This document shows, in pieces, positions 31,364 to 40,823 of a stretch of 40,827 bases of DNA. Where the stretch lies: contig JALSQB010000080.1 of assembly GCA_026985655.1 (NCBI GenBank), forward strand, positions 1 to 40,827, in the 5' to 3' direction. Position numbers and translations under genes: made by a program. The number at the start of each line of letters is the position of its first letter. Position 1 is the first letter of the stretch. The notes below the pieces were generated by a model, which saw only the letters and a program-made list of their open reading frames with translations, did no database searches and was not told the DNA's origin. This stretch comes from Campylobacteraceae bacterium. GTDB lineage: Bacteria; Campylobacterota; Campylobacteria; Campylobacterales; Sulfurovaceae.

Positions 31364-32671
31364 TTATAAAACCCCTTTAATTGCATCGTAAGCTGTGTCA
31401 ATCATTTTGTCTATCTCCTCATAGTTAATAATATAAGGTGGCATAAAATAGACAATATGTCCTAAAGGACGGAGTAAAACACCATTTTCTAAACCATATT
31501 GATAAACCTTTAAGCCGATACGTTCTTCAGCTTTGTAACCCTGAAGTTCAACAGCAGCTATCATACCTGTTTGCCGAATTTCTTTGACATTAGAAAGCGT
31601 TTTGAATTTTTGAAGTTTTTCTAAAATATAAGCTGATTTTTTTTCATTTTCACCTAATACATCAGATGCTTCGAAGAGTTCTAATGTGGCTAAAGCTGCC
31701 GTACATGCCAAAGGATTCCCCGTATAGGAGTGTGAATGTAAAAAAGCTTTATGTTCATTGTAGTCACAATAAAAGGCATTGTAAACTTCTACAGTTGTCA
31801 TGGTAATTGCTAAAGGCAAGTATCCACCTGTTAAACCTTTAGAGATGGTCATAAAATCTGGTGTAATCTTCGCTTGTTCACAAGCAAACATCGTTCCTGT
31901 TCTTCCAAAACCCACCATTATTTCATCCGCAATTAAATGCACGCCATACTTTTCACACAGAGGTTTTGCTAGCGTAAGATACAAAGGGTGATACATATGC
32001 ATATAGCCTGCACCCTGCACCAATGGCTCGACAATCAGTGCTGAAATCTCTTTGCCTCTTAGTTCTAAGATCTTCTCTAAGCTCTCTATTGCAATCCTAG
32101 CAGATTCTTCGCTTTGGTCTTTAGGAACAGGTGTCTGAATGCAAGAGATAAGTAACGGTGCATAGGTCTCTTTATAGAGTTCCACATCTCCTACACTCAA
32201 AGCTCCTATGGTTTCACCATGATAAGAATTTGTCAAGGAGAGAAAAAGTGGGCGATTTTCACCCCTATTTCGATGATAATGGAAACTCATCTTTAACGCC
32301 ACTTCTACGGCACTTGAACCATTATCTGCAAAAAAAACTTTATCTAAACCTTTGGGAGTTAAATTGACAAGTTTGTCAGCTAAGTTTACAGCTGGTTTAT
32401 GTGTAAAGCCAGCTAACAAAACATGCTCTAAAGTGTCAAGCTGTTCTTTAATTTTTGAAGAGATATGTTCATTGACATGACCAAAAATATTAACCCACCA
32501 AGAGCTTATGGCATCAATATAAGACTTATCATCAAAATCATACAAATAAATCCCTTTTCCTCTCTGAATAGGAATTAAAGGTAGTGTTTCATGATCTTTC
32601 ATTTGGGTACAAGGGTGCCAAATATTTTTTAAATCCTCTGTTACAATTTGCGTATTATTATTCATCATCAT
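31364..32671 (-). CDS. bioA: Adenosylmethionine-8-amino-7-oxononanoate aminotransferase
   Basis: A 435 aa class III PLP aminotransferase of biotin synthesis, using SAM as amino donor to make 7,8-diaminononanoate. N-terminal IWHPCTQMKDH, the WWVNIFGHV substrate region, ADEIMVGFGRTG and the PLP lysine in TISKGLTGGYLPLA identify BioA. Three consecutive Met codons at 32671-32663 leave the exact start open. Other bio genes are not in this window. Confidence 0.96.
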   Translation of the reverse strand: MMMNNNTQIVTEDLKNIWHPCTQMKDHETLPLIPIQRGKGIYLYDFDDKSYIDAISSWWVNIFGHVNEHISSKIKEQLDTLEHVLLAGFTHKPAVNLADKLVNLTPKGLDKVFFADNGSSAVEVALKMSFHYHRNRGENRPLFLSLTNSYHGETIGALSVGDVELYKETYAPLLISCIQTPVPKDQSEESARIAIESLEKILELRGKEISALIVEPLVQGAGYMHMYHPLYLTLAKPLCEKYGVHLIADEIMVGFGRTGTMFACEQAKITPDFMTISKGLTGGYLPLAITMTTVEVYNAFYCDYNEHKAFLHSHSYTGNPLACTAALATLELFEASDVLGENEKKSAYILEKLQKFKTLSNVKEIRQTGMIAAVELQGYKAEERIGLKVYQYGLENGVLLRPLGHIVYFMPPYIINYEEIDKMIDTAYDAIKGVL

Positions 32672-32779
32672 TTTCCTAGAAGTTTATAATCAGAATATAC
32701 CCTCTATAATGTAATTATTTCATTAATAATTAATAACAACTAGACTAAAATTATGTAAATTTTAAATTAAGGTCAAAAT

Positions 32780-34231
32780 ATGATAAGTTGGATGCAAAAC
32801 AACAACAAATTTACGGTAATCGTAATGTGGATTGCCGCACTATCCTTTATATTAGCAGGTGCAATTGGTGGGTCTATGGGTATTCGTAGTAATACCCTAG
32901 GAAAAGTTGGAGAGATTGAACTAAAAAAAGATAAATTTCAAATGGAATATTCTAATCGATTTAGCCAATACAACCAAATGATGCAAGGTAAGTTTGATGA
33001 GAAAAAAGCCAAACAAATGGGCTTAAAAAACCAAGTTATTCAAAATATGGTAGCACAAGCGAGAATTCTTAACTTAGCCCATGACTTTGGTATCGTTGTG
33101 AGTAAAGAGGAGGCAGGTCAAAAATTGGCAAGTTACTCTGCCTTTCAAACCAATGGTAAATTTGACCGTAAACTATATGATACTTATCTAAAAAATACGG
33201 GATTAACGCATGAGACTTTTGAAAATAACTTAAAAGATCAACTTACCATAGAAAAAACATTTAAACTACTTAATACAAAAGGTTTAGAAAATGAGTATAA
33301 AGCTTTTCAAATTGCATTTGAAGTTGCTGATAAGTTAAAATATACGGTACTTACACCAGATGATGTAAGCATTGAAACCAATGATGAAAAATTAAAAGCA
33401 TTTTGGGAACCCAAAAAAGATACTTTTAAAACCAAAAAGCAATATACATTTGATGTACAATGGACAGAGACTAACAATACTCAAGTTACCGATAAAGAGG
33501 TCAAAGAGTATTTTGAGAAAAATCGCTTTAACTATACCACTAAAGATGGGAAAATGGCAAACTTTGAAGATGTAAAAGAGTGGGTAAAAGAAGCCACACA
33601 AATTGCTAAAACTAAAAAAGAGGCTTTAAGACGTTATGTTCAATTTAAAAAAGGGGAACTCAAAGCTGATGAGACATTAACCTTAAATATCTATGACCCT
33701 AAACTTTCACCAGAACTTTGGACAGAGATCATCACGAAAGAGAAAAATGCATTCTTAAAACCAAAAGTTGCACAAACACGTTATGCTTCAGTAAAAATTA
33801 CTAACATTATCGAGCCTACTACTAAGAGCTTTACAGAAGTGAAAAAAGAACTTACTCCTATTTATGAAGCAGAGCGTAAAAAAGAAGCTCTTTCAAAACT
33901 TGCTGAAGAGAAATTGACACAAATTGACACATTAGATATGAATGTGTCAAGCTTTATCACACTAGACAACGCCGATAAACAAAAATTAGGTATAAATCAA
34001 CAAGAAAGAGCAAATTTCATCTCAAAACTCTTTACATCATCACAAGAAAAGGGTATTATTCCTATAGGAAGTAAAGTAATTGTTTATAAAATCATGGAAC
34101 AAAAATTAATTTCTCTTGAAAATAATGAGACTAATATTATGCAACAGAATGTTGATAGTGTTAAAGAACAGAGTTTTCAAGCCAACTTAATGAAAGTTTT
34201 AGAAAAGAAATATCCAAGCCGACTTTACTAA
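32780..34231 (+). CDS. PpiD/SurA-like periplasmic chaperone
   Basis: A 483 aa protein anchored by one N-terminal helix (about 12-32), with a SurA_N-type helical chaperone region (about 40-190) and a C-terminal helical part. I cannot see the parvulin active-site motifs that a prolyl isomerase would show, so it may be a chaperone without isomerase activity. The position directly ahead of ftsA-ftsZ is conserved in Campylobacterota. Start ATG at 32780 has AAGGT upstream. Confidence 0.85.
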   Translation: MISWMQNNNKFTVIVMWIAALSFILAGAIGGSMGIRSNTLGKVGEIELKKDKFQMEYSNRFSQYNQMMQGKFDEKKAKQMGLKNQVIQNMVAQARILNLAHDFGIVVSKEEAGQKLASYSAFQTNGKFDRKLYDTYLKNTGLTHETFENNLKDQLTIEKTFKLLNTKGLENEYKAFQIAFEVADKLKYTVLTPDDVSIETNDEKLKAFWEPKKDTFKTKKQYTFDVQWTETNNTQVTDKEVKEYFEKNRFNYTTKDGKMANFEDVKEWVKEATQIAKTKKEALRRYVQFKKGELKADETLTLNIYDPKLSPELWTEIITKEKNAFLKPKVAQTRYASVKITNIIEPTTKSFTEVKKELTPIYEAERKKEALSKLAEEKLTQIDTLDMNVSSFITLDNADKQKLGINQQERANFISKLFTSSQEKGIIPIGSKVIVYKIMEQKLISLENNETNIMQQNVDSVKEQSFQANLMKVLEKKYPSRLY

Positions 34232-34250
34232 TTTTACTAAGGATTAAATC

Positions 34251-35636
34251 GTGGATAAACCAATTTTAGCAATAGATATAGGATCAACTAAAATATGTGC
34301 AATTATTGGTGAAATCATTAATGGTAAAGTAGAAGTTGCAGGACATGGAATTAGTAAGTCCCAAGGAATTAAAAAAGGAGCTATTTCAAATATTGAATTG
34401 GCTTCTAAATCTATTAAAGATGCAGTTGATGATGCAAAACGTGTTGCAGGAATTAATCCTACAACTGCCACTATCTCTATCTCTGGAGCTTATGTTAAAA
34501 GTTTGAACTCTTCAGGGGTTGTCAATATTCCCAACCATGAAATATCGATTAATGAGATAAACCGTGTAATGCAAACGGCTCTTTATAATGCCAACATTCC
34601 CACTGAATTTGAAATTCTACATGTCTTACCTTACAAGTTCAAAATTGATGAACAAGATTTCATTGAAGACCCAAATGGCATGAATGCTACTAGAATGGAA
34701 GTCGATACCCATATTATTATTACTAATAAGTCCAACTTAGGCAATTTAAAAAAAGCTGTTAATGCTGCGGGCATTGGCATTTCTAAAGTTGTATTGTCTG
34801 GTTATGCTTCTTCATTGGCTGTTATCTCGCAGAACGATAAAGAACGAGGTATTGCTGTTATTGACCTTGGAGGACAAACTTCAAATTTAATTATCCATAT
34901 AGGTAATTCAATTCAATACAACAATTTTTTACCTGTTGGTTCAAATCATATTACCAATGATTTATCTATTGCGCTACATACACCGTTAGATATTGCCGAA
35001 GAGTTAAAAATAGCAAAAGGGAGTTTACTCCAAGGTGAGGCAGGCGATGTTAAACTTCAAATCATAGGTGATGAGAAAAAGTTAAACACCGTTCCATTAG
35101 AGATGGTTCAAAATATTATCTATAGTCGTATGGAAGAGACGCTTCTTATTTTATCTGATTTACTAGATAAAAGTTCATTTAAAGAACAATTAGGTGCAGG
35201 AATTACCTTAACGGGTGGAATGACACTCATTGAGGGGACACGAGAACTTGCACAAGCACTCATGCCCAATATACCCATCAAAATAGGAAAACCTACGAAT
35301 ATTTCGAATATTTCAGATGATTTAAACTCAGCAGAATTTTCAACAGTTATAGGTTTACTTCAATATGAATCAGGGAAACATACCGAGTATGAATTAGATG
35401 GTAGTAAAACAATGCTTCATTCTAAAGAGTATAAGCACAAAGAGTCATTACAAGATATTAGAGATTTTCAAAATCCTGAAATGAAGAGTAAACCAAAAAT
35501 TTCAGTCTCAACACCTTCTTTTAATGATGAGAAAAAAAGTGAAAATGATTTATTTAAAGACTTAACGCAAGAGAGTAAAAAAAACCCTAATAAGCCCCTA
35601 GACAATTTTATGAATTGGGCAAAAAAAATCTTTTAA
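34251..35636 (+). CDS. ftsA: Cell division protein FtsA
   Basis: A 461 aa actin-like protein that tethers FtsZ to the membrane. The phosphate-1 motif AIDIGSTKI, the VIDLGGQTSNL phosphate-2 loop and GITLTGGMTLIEG are present. The C-terminus PLDNFMNWAKKIF is the amphipathic membrane-targeting helix, joined by a low-complexity charged linker. The start is GTG at 34251 behind AAGGAT. ftsZ follows after 12 bp. Confidence 0.96.
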   Translation: MDKPILAIDIGSTKICAIIGEIINGKVEVAGHGISKSQGIKKGAISNIELASKSIKDAVDDAKRVAGINPTTATISISGAYVKSLNSSGVVNIPNHEISINEINRVMQTALYNANIPTEFEILHVLPYKFKIDEQDFIEDPNGMNATRMEVDTHIIITNKSNLGNLKKAVNAAGIGISKVVLSGYASSLAVISQNDKERGIAVIDLGGQTSNLIIHIGNSIQYNNFLPVGSNHITNDLSIALHTPLDIAEELKIAKGSLLQGEAGDVKLQIIGDEKKLNTVPLEMVQNIIYSRMEETLLILSDLLDKSSFKEQLGAGITLTGGMTLIEGTRELAQALMPNIPIKIGKPTNISNISDDLNSAEFSTVIGLLQYESGKHTEYELDGSKTMLHSKEYKHKESLQDIRDFQNPEMKSKPKISVSTPSFNDEKKSENDLFKDLTQESKKNPNKPLDNFMNWAKKIF

Positions 35637-35648
35637 AAAGGAGAAAAA

Positions 35649-36812
35649 ATGGAAGAATTTAACATAACAGAATCTACAGCTGGCATACATGGAGCTAAGA
35701 TTAAAGCCATCGGTGTAGGTGGTGGTGGTGGAAATATGATTAACCACATGATTAGAGAAGGAATTGAGGGTATTGACCTTATTGTTGCTAACACTGATTC
35801 TCAAGCATTAGACGCGTCTATTGCACCTTATAAGATGCAACTTGGTATTAACTCTACTAAGGGTCTTGGTGCAGGTATGAAGCCAGAAGTTGGTGCAGAA
35901 GCAGCTAAAGAGAGTTATGATAGCATTAAAACCATGCTTGAAGGTGCCGACTTAGTATTTATCTCTGCTGGTTTAGGTGGTGGTACAGGAACAGGTGCTG
36001 CACCTGTTATTGCCCAAGCAGCTAAAGAGGTTAATGCCTTAACAGTTTCTATTGTTACCAGTCCTTTTAAATTTGAAGGTAGAAAAAGACAAAAATTGGC
36101 CAAAGCTGGTCTTGAAGAGCTTAAAAAAGAGTCTGACTCTATTATTGTTGTTCCCAATGAGAGACTACTCTCTATTGTCGAAAAGAACCTTGGAATGAGA
36201 GACAGCTTTAGACTTGTCGATTCTGTTCTTTCTCAAGCAGTTGGTGGAATTTCAAATGTTATTTTATCTCATGGAGCCAATGACATTAACCTTGACTTCG
36301 CCGATGTTAAAACCGTCATGAGCCATAGAGGTTTAGCCCTTATGGGTGTGGGTGAGAGTACAGGTAATTCTGCAGCCTATGATGCTGCTAAAACTGCCAT
36401 TGAATCTCCACTACTTGACAATTTATCAATTGATGGAGCGATGGGTATTTTGGTACATTTCCATATTCACCCAGATTATCCTTTAGCAGAAATAGCAGAA
36501 GCGATGGACATTGTTGAAGAGAATGCTGATGAAGATGCAAATATTATCTTTGGGACAACTACTTCAGAGAATATTCCTCTTGATGAAGTAAAATTAACCA
36601 TTATTGCGACTGGTTTTGAAGACCCTACTGATATAGTAGAGAGTACTAAACCAGAAGAGACTACGATTAATAATAATCCAACAATATTAAGAAAACCTTC
36701 TTCAGGTTCATTAATAGATAGAACACTACAGAAGAAAGTGGTTGGTGGATATAACAGTGAAAATGAAGACTATCTCGACACACCAACTTTTTTACGTAAA
36801 CAGATGGATTAA
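35649..36812 (+). CDS. ftsZ: Cell division protein FtsZ
   Basis: A 387 aa tubulin homologue forming the division ring. The GTP-binding GVGGGGGNMI loop, tubulin signature GGGTGTGAAPVIA and synergy-loop region near DFADVKTVM are intact. The C-terminal peptide DTPTFLRKQ, which binds FtsA, is present. An AAAGGAG ribosome-binding site precedes the ATG. It is followed after 9 bp by a secreted deacetylase. Confidence 0.97.
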   Translation: MEEFNITESTAGIHGAKIKAIGVGGGGGNMINHMIREGIEGIDLIVANTDSQALDASIAPYKMQLGINSTKGLGAGMKPEVGAEAAKESYDSIKTMLEGADLVFISAGLGGGTGTGAAPVIAQAAKEVNALTVSIVTSPFKFEGRKRQKLAKAGLEELKKESDSIIVVPNERLLSIVEKNLGMRDSFRLVDSVLSQAVGGISNVILSHGANDINLDFADVKTVMSHRGLALMGVGESTGNSAAYDAAKTAIESPLLDNLSIDGAMGILVHFHIHPDYPLAEIAEAMDIVEENADEDANIIFGTTTSENIPLDEVKLTIIATGFEDPTDIVESTKPEETTINNNPTILRKPSSGSLIDRTLQKKVVGGYNSENEDYLDTPTFLRKQMD

Positions 36813-36821
36813 AGGGTAAAA

Positions 36822-37784
36822 ATGGCAAAAGTTTCTCTTCTCCTTTTTCTACTTTTGTCACCCTATCTACTTTTAGCTGATGGACATATTTTTGTCTATC
36901 ATCGCTTTGATGATACACGCTACCCTACTACCAATATTTCAACTAAAGAGCTTCGAAAAGAGTTCAATTATCTTAAAAATAATGGCTATAAAGTTGTACC
37001 CCTAATTGAGATTATTAAGAAAGTTAATAATAATGAAGAAGTGCCTTCTAATTGGGTTGCCTTTAGCATTGATGATGGCTTTAAAAGTTTTTATACCCAT
37101 GGATTAAAAGTTTTTAAAGAGTATCACTATCCATTTACCCTATTTATTGCGGTAAAATATACTGAAAAAAACTATAAAGATTATGTCTCATGGAAGCAAT
37201 TAAAAGAGATTAGTAAATATGGTCAAGTTGAATTTCATAGCTATGGACATGGTCACTTTGGTCAAATGAATAATGAAGAGATTAAAGCTGACATGGACAA
37301 AGGCTTAGCCCTTATGAAGCAACACCTTAACTATGTTCCAAACCTTTTTGTTTATCCTTATGGTGAATATGATGAGAGGGTAGCTAAAGTCCTTAAACCT
37401 TATGGATTCAAAGCTGTTTTCAACCAAAACATTGGTGCAGTAAATGGTATCTGTTCTGACCTCAATGAGATTGACCGTTCAGCAGTTGTTGGTTCAAATG
37501 CACATGATTTTAAACTTTATCTTAAATTTCAAGAGCTATGTGGGGTTACCTTTACACAACCTACTGTTTATCCTAAAAATAAAATTGTTAAAACAGTAGA
37601 AGTGACACTGGAAGACAAAACTATTAAATCTGCTGACATTTTCATCTCCAACAATGGCTGGACAAAAGTTAAAGTACATAATGGAAAAATTTTATGGCAC
37701 GCCAATAAAAAAGTTAAACTAAACCGTATTAAAATTGGTGTAAAAGTTAAAAGTAAAATTAAATTAATGGTTTTGTCTCATTAA
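36822..37784 (+). CDS. Secreted NodB-type polysaccharide deacetylase
   Basis: A 320 aa protein with a signal peptide (about 1-19) and a NodB carbohydrate-esterase domain. Catalytic and metal ligands are visible: Asp84-Asp85 in FSIDDGF and His139/His143 in HSYGH; FVYPYGEYD is motif 3. The last 90 residues look beta-rich and may bind substrate. It probably deacetylates peptidoglycan or an exopolysaccharide in the periplasm. Cotranscription with ftsAZ suggests a wall-related role at division, which is inference. Confidence 0.88.
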   Translation: MAKVSLLLFLLLSPYLLLADGHIFVYHRFDDTRYPTTNISTKELRKEFNYLKNNGYKVVPLIEIIKKVNNNEEVPSNWVAFSIDDGFKSFYTHGLKVFKEYHYPFTLFIAVKYTEKNYKDYVSWKQLKEISKYGQVEFHSYGHGHFGQMNNEEIKADMDKGLALMKQHLNYVPNLFVYPYGEYDERVAKVLKPYGFKAVFNQNIGAVNGICSDLNEIDRSAVVGSNAHDFKLYLKFQELCGVTFTQPTVYPKNKIVKTVEVTLEDKTIKSADIFISNNGWTKVKVHNGKILWHANKKVKLNRIKIGVKVKSKIKLMVLSH

Positions 37785-37801
37785 TTTCTGGAGTATAGAA
37801 A

Positions 37802-39625
37802 ATGCAAGATGTAGTAGCGTGGCTAAAAGAAAATGGCAATTTAAAAGTCATAGATGAACCTTTAGATGTAGAACTTGAAATCCCTCATATTGCTTATGTT
37901 GAAGTAAAGAAAGAGGACTCTCGCCCTATTCTCTTCACTCAACCCATTAATAAAGCAAAAAATATCAACTATGATATGCCTGTTCTTATGAATATTTTTG
38001 CGAATAAAGCACTCACTGAAAAAATATTTGACAAACATCCCGACAAAGTAGCCCAAGGTATTGACAAACTTTTAAAACTTAAACCACCTGCTGGTTTTCT
38101 TGATAAATTAAAAATGTTACCTGAACTTTTTGCACTTAAAAATGTTTTTCCTAAACGTGCTAACATAAGAGGTGCGTGTCAAGAGATTATTATTCCTAAA
38201 GACGAAATAGACTTAAACAAACTCCCTATTTTAAAAACGTGGGAAGAAGATGGTGGAGCATTCATTACTATGGGTCAAGTCTATACCCAAAGCCTAGATG
38301 GGCAGATGCAAAACTTAGGAATGTACCGTCTTCAACAATATGACAAAAATCACTTAGGAATGCACTGGCAAATACATAAAGATGCTTCTCACTTCTTTGA
38401 CCAATACCAAAAAGCAGGAAAAAAAATGCCTGTTACTGTTGCCATTGGAGGTGACCCTCTCTACATTTGGTGTGGTCAAGCGCCCATGCCTCATGGAATG
38501 TTTGAGATGCTTCTTTACGGTTTTGTACGAGGTAAAAATGCCCAACTGGTTAAATCAATGACCAATGATATTTACATTCCAAGAGATGTCGATATTGTCA
38601 TAGAAGGTTTTGTGGACCCCGAAAAAATGGAAATAGAAGGACCATTTGGTGACCATACTGGCTACTATACGCTAAAAGAGCCTTACCCTGTCATGGAAAT
38701 AGAAACCATTACCATGAAAGAAAAACCAGTTTTTCAAGCCACCGTAGTTGGAAAACCCCCACTTGAAGACAAATACATGGGTTGGGCAACAGAACGTATT
38801 TTCCTTCCAATGCTCAAACCTATGGCTCCTGACCTCATAGACTACTATATGCCTGAAAATGGTGTTTTTCATAACCTAATCCTAGGAAAGATGAAAACCC
38901 TCTACAAAGGTCACGCACAGCAATTTATGCACGCTTTTTGGGGTGTGGGTCAAATGTCTTTTGTCAAACATGCTATTTTTGTCAATGAAGATGCCCCAGA
39001 ACTCTGCGATGATATTGCCATTACCAAGTACATCTTAAACCGACTAGATCCTAAAAAAGTTCTCATTACCCAAGGGATTATTGATGCCCTTGACCACACA
39101 GCTGATGAAGCTTTAGTTGGGGGAAAACTAGGCGTTGATGCTACTGATAAAGAGCTCAAAAATGGTATTGAAAATTTCATTGAAGACAAAATTTTACTTG
39201 AAAAGATGCAAGAGATAGATGGTAATATATTAGAACTCAAACAGTATTTTACCGACACGAAAAACCCTATTTGTCTAATAATGGTAAATAAAGTACAATC
39301 AATGCAAAATGTCATAAGCAAACTCAAAGCACTTCAAAAACATATCAAACTTTTGATTATAGTCGATAAAGCCAACAACCAAATTGACAATCCCTACATG
39401 CTACTATGGCGTGTGGTAAACAACATTGACGCACAAAGAGATGTTGTTCTTGAACCGTTCATTGCCGTAGATGGGACAAACAAATCACAACTAGATGGCT
39501 TTAACCGAGAATGGCCAAAAGACACTCTATGTAGTAAAGAGGTACTTGACTCACTACAAGAGCGTGGCTTAATAGATATTGATGAAGCGTTTATTAAGAG
39601 GTTTGGGCTTTTGGGATTTGAGTAA
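37802..39625 (+). CDS. UbiD-family decarboxylase (probable menaquinone pathway)
   Basis: A 607 aa prenyl-FMN-dependent decarboxylase of the UbiD family. The blocks RLQQYDKNHLGMHWQIHKD, AIGGDP, and EGPFGDHTGYYT with its conserved acidic and metal-binding residues are present. In Campylobacterota, which lack ubiquinone, such a protein is linked to the late decarboxylation step of the futalosine menaquinone route; that assignment rests on lineage, not on a residue seen here. Preceded by GGAG 6 bp before the ATG. Confidence 0.88.
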   Translation: MQDVVAWLKENGNLKVIDEPLDVELEIPHIAYVEVKKEDSRPILFTQPINKAKNINYDMPVLMNIFANKALTEKIFDKHPDKVAQGIDKLLKLKPPAGFLDKLKMLPELFALKNVFPKRANIRGACQEIIIPKDEIDLNKLPILKTWEEDGGAFITMGQVYTQSLDGQMQNLGMYRLQQYDKNHLGMHWQIHKDASHFFDQYQKAGKKMPVTVAIGGDPLYIWCGQAPMPHGMFEMLLYGFVRGKNAQLVKSMTNDIYIPRDVDIVIEGFVDPEKMEIEGPFGDHTGYYTLKEPYPVMEIETITMKEKPVFQATVVGKPPLEDKYMGWATERIFLPMLKPMAPDLIDYYMPENGVFHNLILGKMKTLYKGHAQQFMHAFWGVGQMSFVKHAIFVNEDAPELCDDIAITKYILNRLDPKKVLITQGIIDALDHTADEALVGGKLGVDATDKELKNGIENFIEDKILLEKMQEIDGNILELKQYFTDTKNPICLIMVNKVQSMQNVISKLKALQKHIKLLIIVDKANNQIDNPYMLLWRVVNNIDAQRDVVLEPFIAVDGTNKSQLDGFNREWPKDTLCSKEVLDSLQERGLIDIDEAFIKRFGLLGFE

Positions 39626-39659
39626 TTTTTTCTTTTTTTCCATAAACATCTCTTAGTAA

Positions 39660-39697
39660 AAAGAGTAGGATATTTTATCCTTTTCATCTTACTCTTT
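39660..39697. terminator. Bidirectional terminator between the UbiD gene and ribBA
   Basis: AAAGAGTAGGAT (39660-39671) pairs with ATCTTACTCTTT (39686-39697) over 12 bp including one G-T wobble, loop 14 nt, between two converging genes. On the minus strand the stem is followed by a short T-run, which favours termination of ribBA. Confidence 0.7.
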
Positions 39698-39709
39698 AAT
39701 TTAATAAGC

Positions 39710-40747
39710 TTAAGAACTTGTCTCTATCTTTTCTACTACATTTAGCCCAAAACCTGCTAAACCAATAAATTCTGTCTCTTTGTTAGAGGTGAGTAGTTTA
39801 ATGTTTTCAATGCCTAAATCTTTTAATATTTGAGCCCCTACACCATACTCTTTGGCTTGTTCTTTAGAAATGGTCATGGTATCTAAAAAGACACAAACTC
39901 CTCCATTGAGTTTTAAATAGTCCAAAGAAGAGGTAATGAGTTCAAAACGTTTTTGATTTAAGAGTAAATCAACATCAGTTCCAATATTGTGAAACTTTAC
40001 ATTTTCAGTTTCATGCGTGGTGTAAAACTGTATTACTTTATGCACACGTCCCAAGTGGTCTTTATAAGAAATTTGCGTAACTTTAGTGTCTAAAACTTCA
40101 ATCTCCTCTTCAGCGATTCGTTTGACTAGCTGTTCATTGGCTAAACGATACTCTACCAAATCTGAAATGTAAACAATGGGCATATTATGCTTTTTAGAAA
40201 AAATTTCCAAGTCATCATGCCGTGCCATTGTTCCGTCATCTTTAATAATTTCACAAATCACACCAATGGGTGCTAGACCTGCTAATTTACAAATATCTAC
40301 CGAACCTTCCGTGTGACCTGTACGCACCAACACACCACCATCTTTAGCAATCAAAGGGAAAATATGCCCAGGTCGTACAAAGTCAGAAGCCTTGGTTAAA
40401 GGGTTTGCTAGTTTAGAGATACAATCATCTCGTTCAAGAGCTGAAATACCTGTATCAGCACTGGTTGAATCAATAGAAACGGTAAAAGCTGTTTCATGGT
40501 TAGAGATGTTATTGCTCACCATAGGAACAAGTTCTAATTCAAGGGCTAACTCTTTAGGCAAAGGCGTACAAATAAGCCCTCGTGCCTCTTTTGCCATAAA
40601 ATTTACCATATCTGGTGTTGAGTGAGTCGCAGCATAAACCAAGTCACCCTCATTTTCTCTGTCTTCATCGTCCATCATGATGACCATGCGACCTTTTTTA
40701 ATCTCTTGTATTGCTATTTCTACTCGTTTTAATGCTTCTTCTGACAT
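39710..40747 (-). CDS. ribBA: 3,4-dihydroxy-2-butanone 4-phosphate synthase with degenerate GTP cyclohydrolase II domain (RibBA-like)
   Basis: A 345 aa riboflavin-synthesis enzyme. The N-terminal 205 residues are a full DHBP synthase: MMDDEDRENEGDLVYAA acidic loop, TAFTVSIDSTSADTGIS, RPGHIFPL and RTGHTEGSVD. The C-terminal domain keeps the cyclohydrolase II outline (LGRVHKVIQFYTTHE, EYGVGAQILKDLGI) but lacks the three-cysteine zinc site and its neighbours, so only the DHBP synthase half should be active. A separate RibA is expected elsewhere. AAGG precedes the ATG at 40747. Confidence 0.93.
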   Translation of the reverse strand: MSEEALKRVEIAIQEIKKGRMVIMMDDEDRENEGDLVYAATHSTPDMVNFMAKEARGLICTPLPKELALELELVPMVSNNISNHETAFTVSIDSTSADTGISALERDDCISKLANPLTKASDFVRPGHIFPLIAKDGGVLVRTGHTEGSVDICKLAGLAPIGVICEIIKDDGTMARHDDLEIFSKKHNMPIVYISDLVEYRLANEQLVKRIAEEEIEVLDTKVTQISYKDHLGRVHKVIQFYTTHETENVKFHNIGTDVDLLLNQKRFELITSSLDYLKLNGGVCVFLDTMTISKEQAKEYGVGAQILKDLGIENIKLLTSNKETEFIGLAGFGLNVVEKIETSS

Positions 40748-40789
40748 ACGCTTTATTTCCTTAATTTACTACATAATAATTTATCACGA

Positions 40790-40823
40790 ATTATGCCATA
40801 GATATTTTACAAAGAGTTGTCAA
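40790..40823 (-). promoter_or_regulatory. Possible ribBA promoter
   Basis: On the minus strand TTGACA (40823-40818) and an extended -10 TGGCATAAT (hexamer 40795-40790) lie upstream of ribBA, but the spacing is 22 bp, too long for both to act together. The extended -10 alone may suffice. No FMN riboswitch could fit in the 80 bp left before the window edge. Confidence 0.35.
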
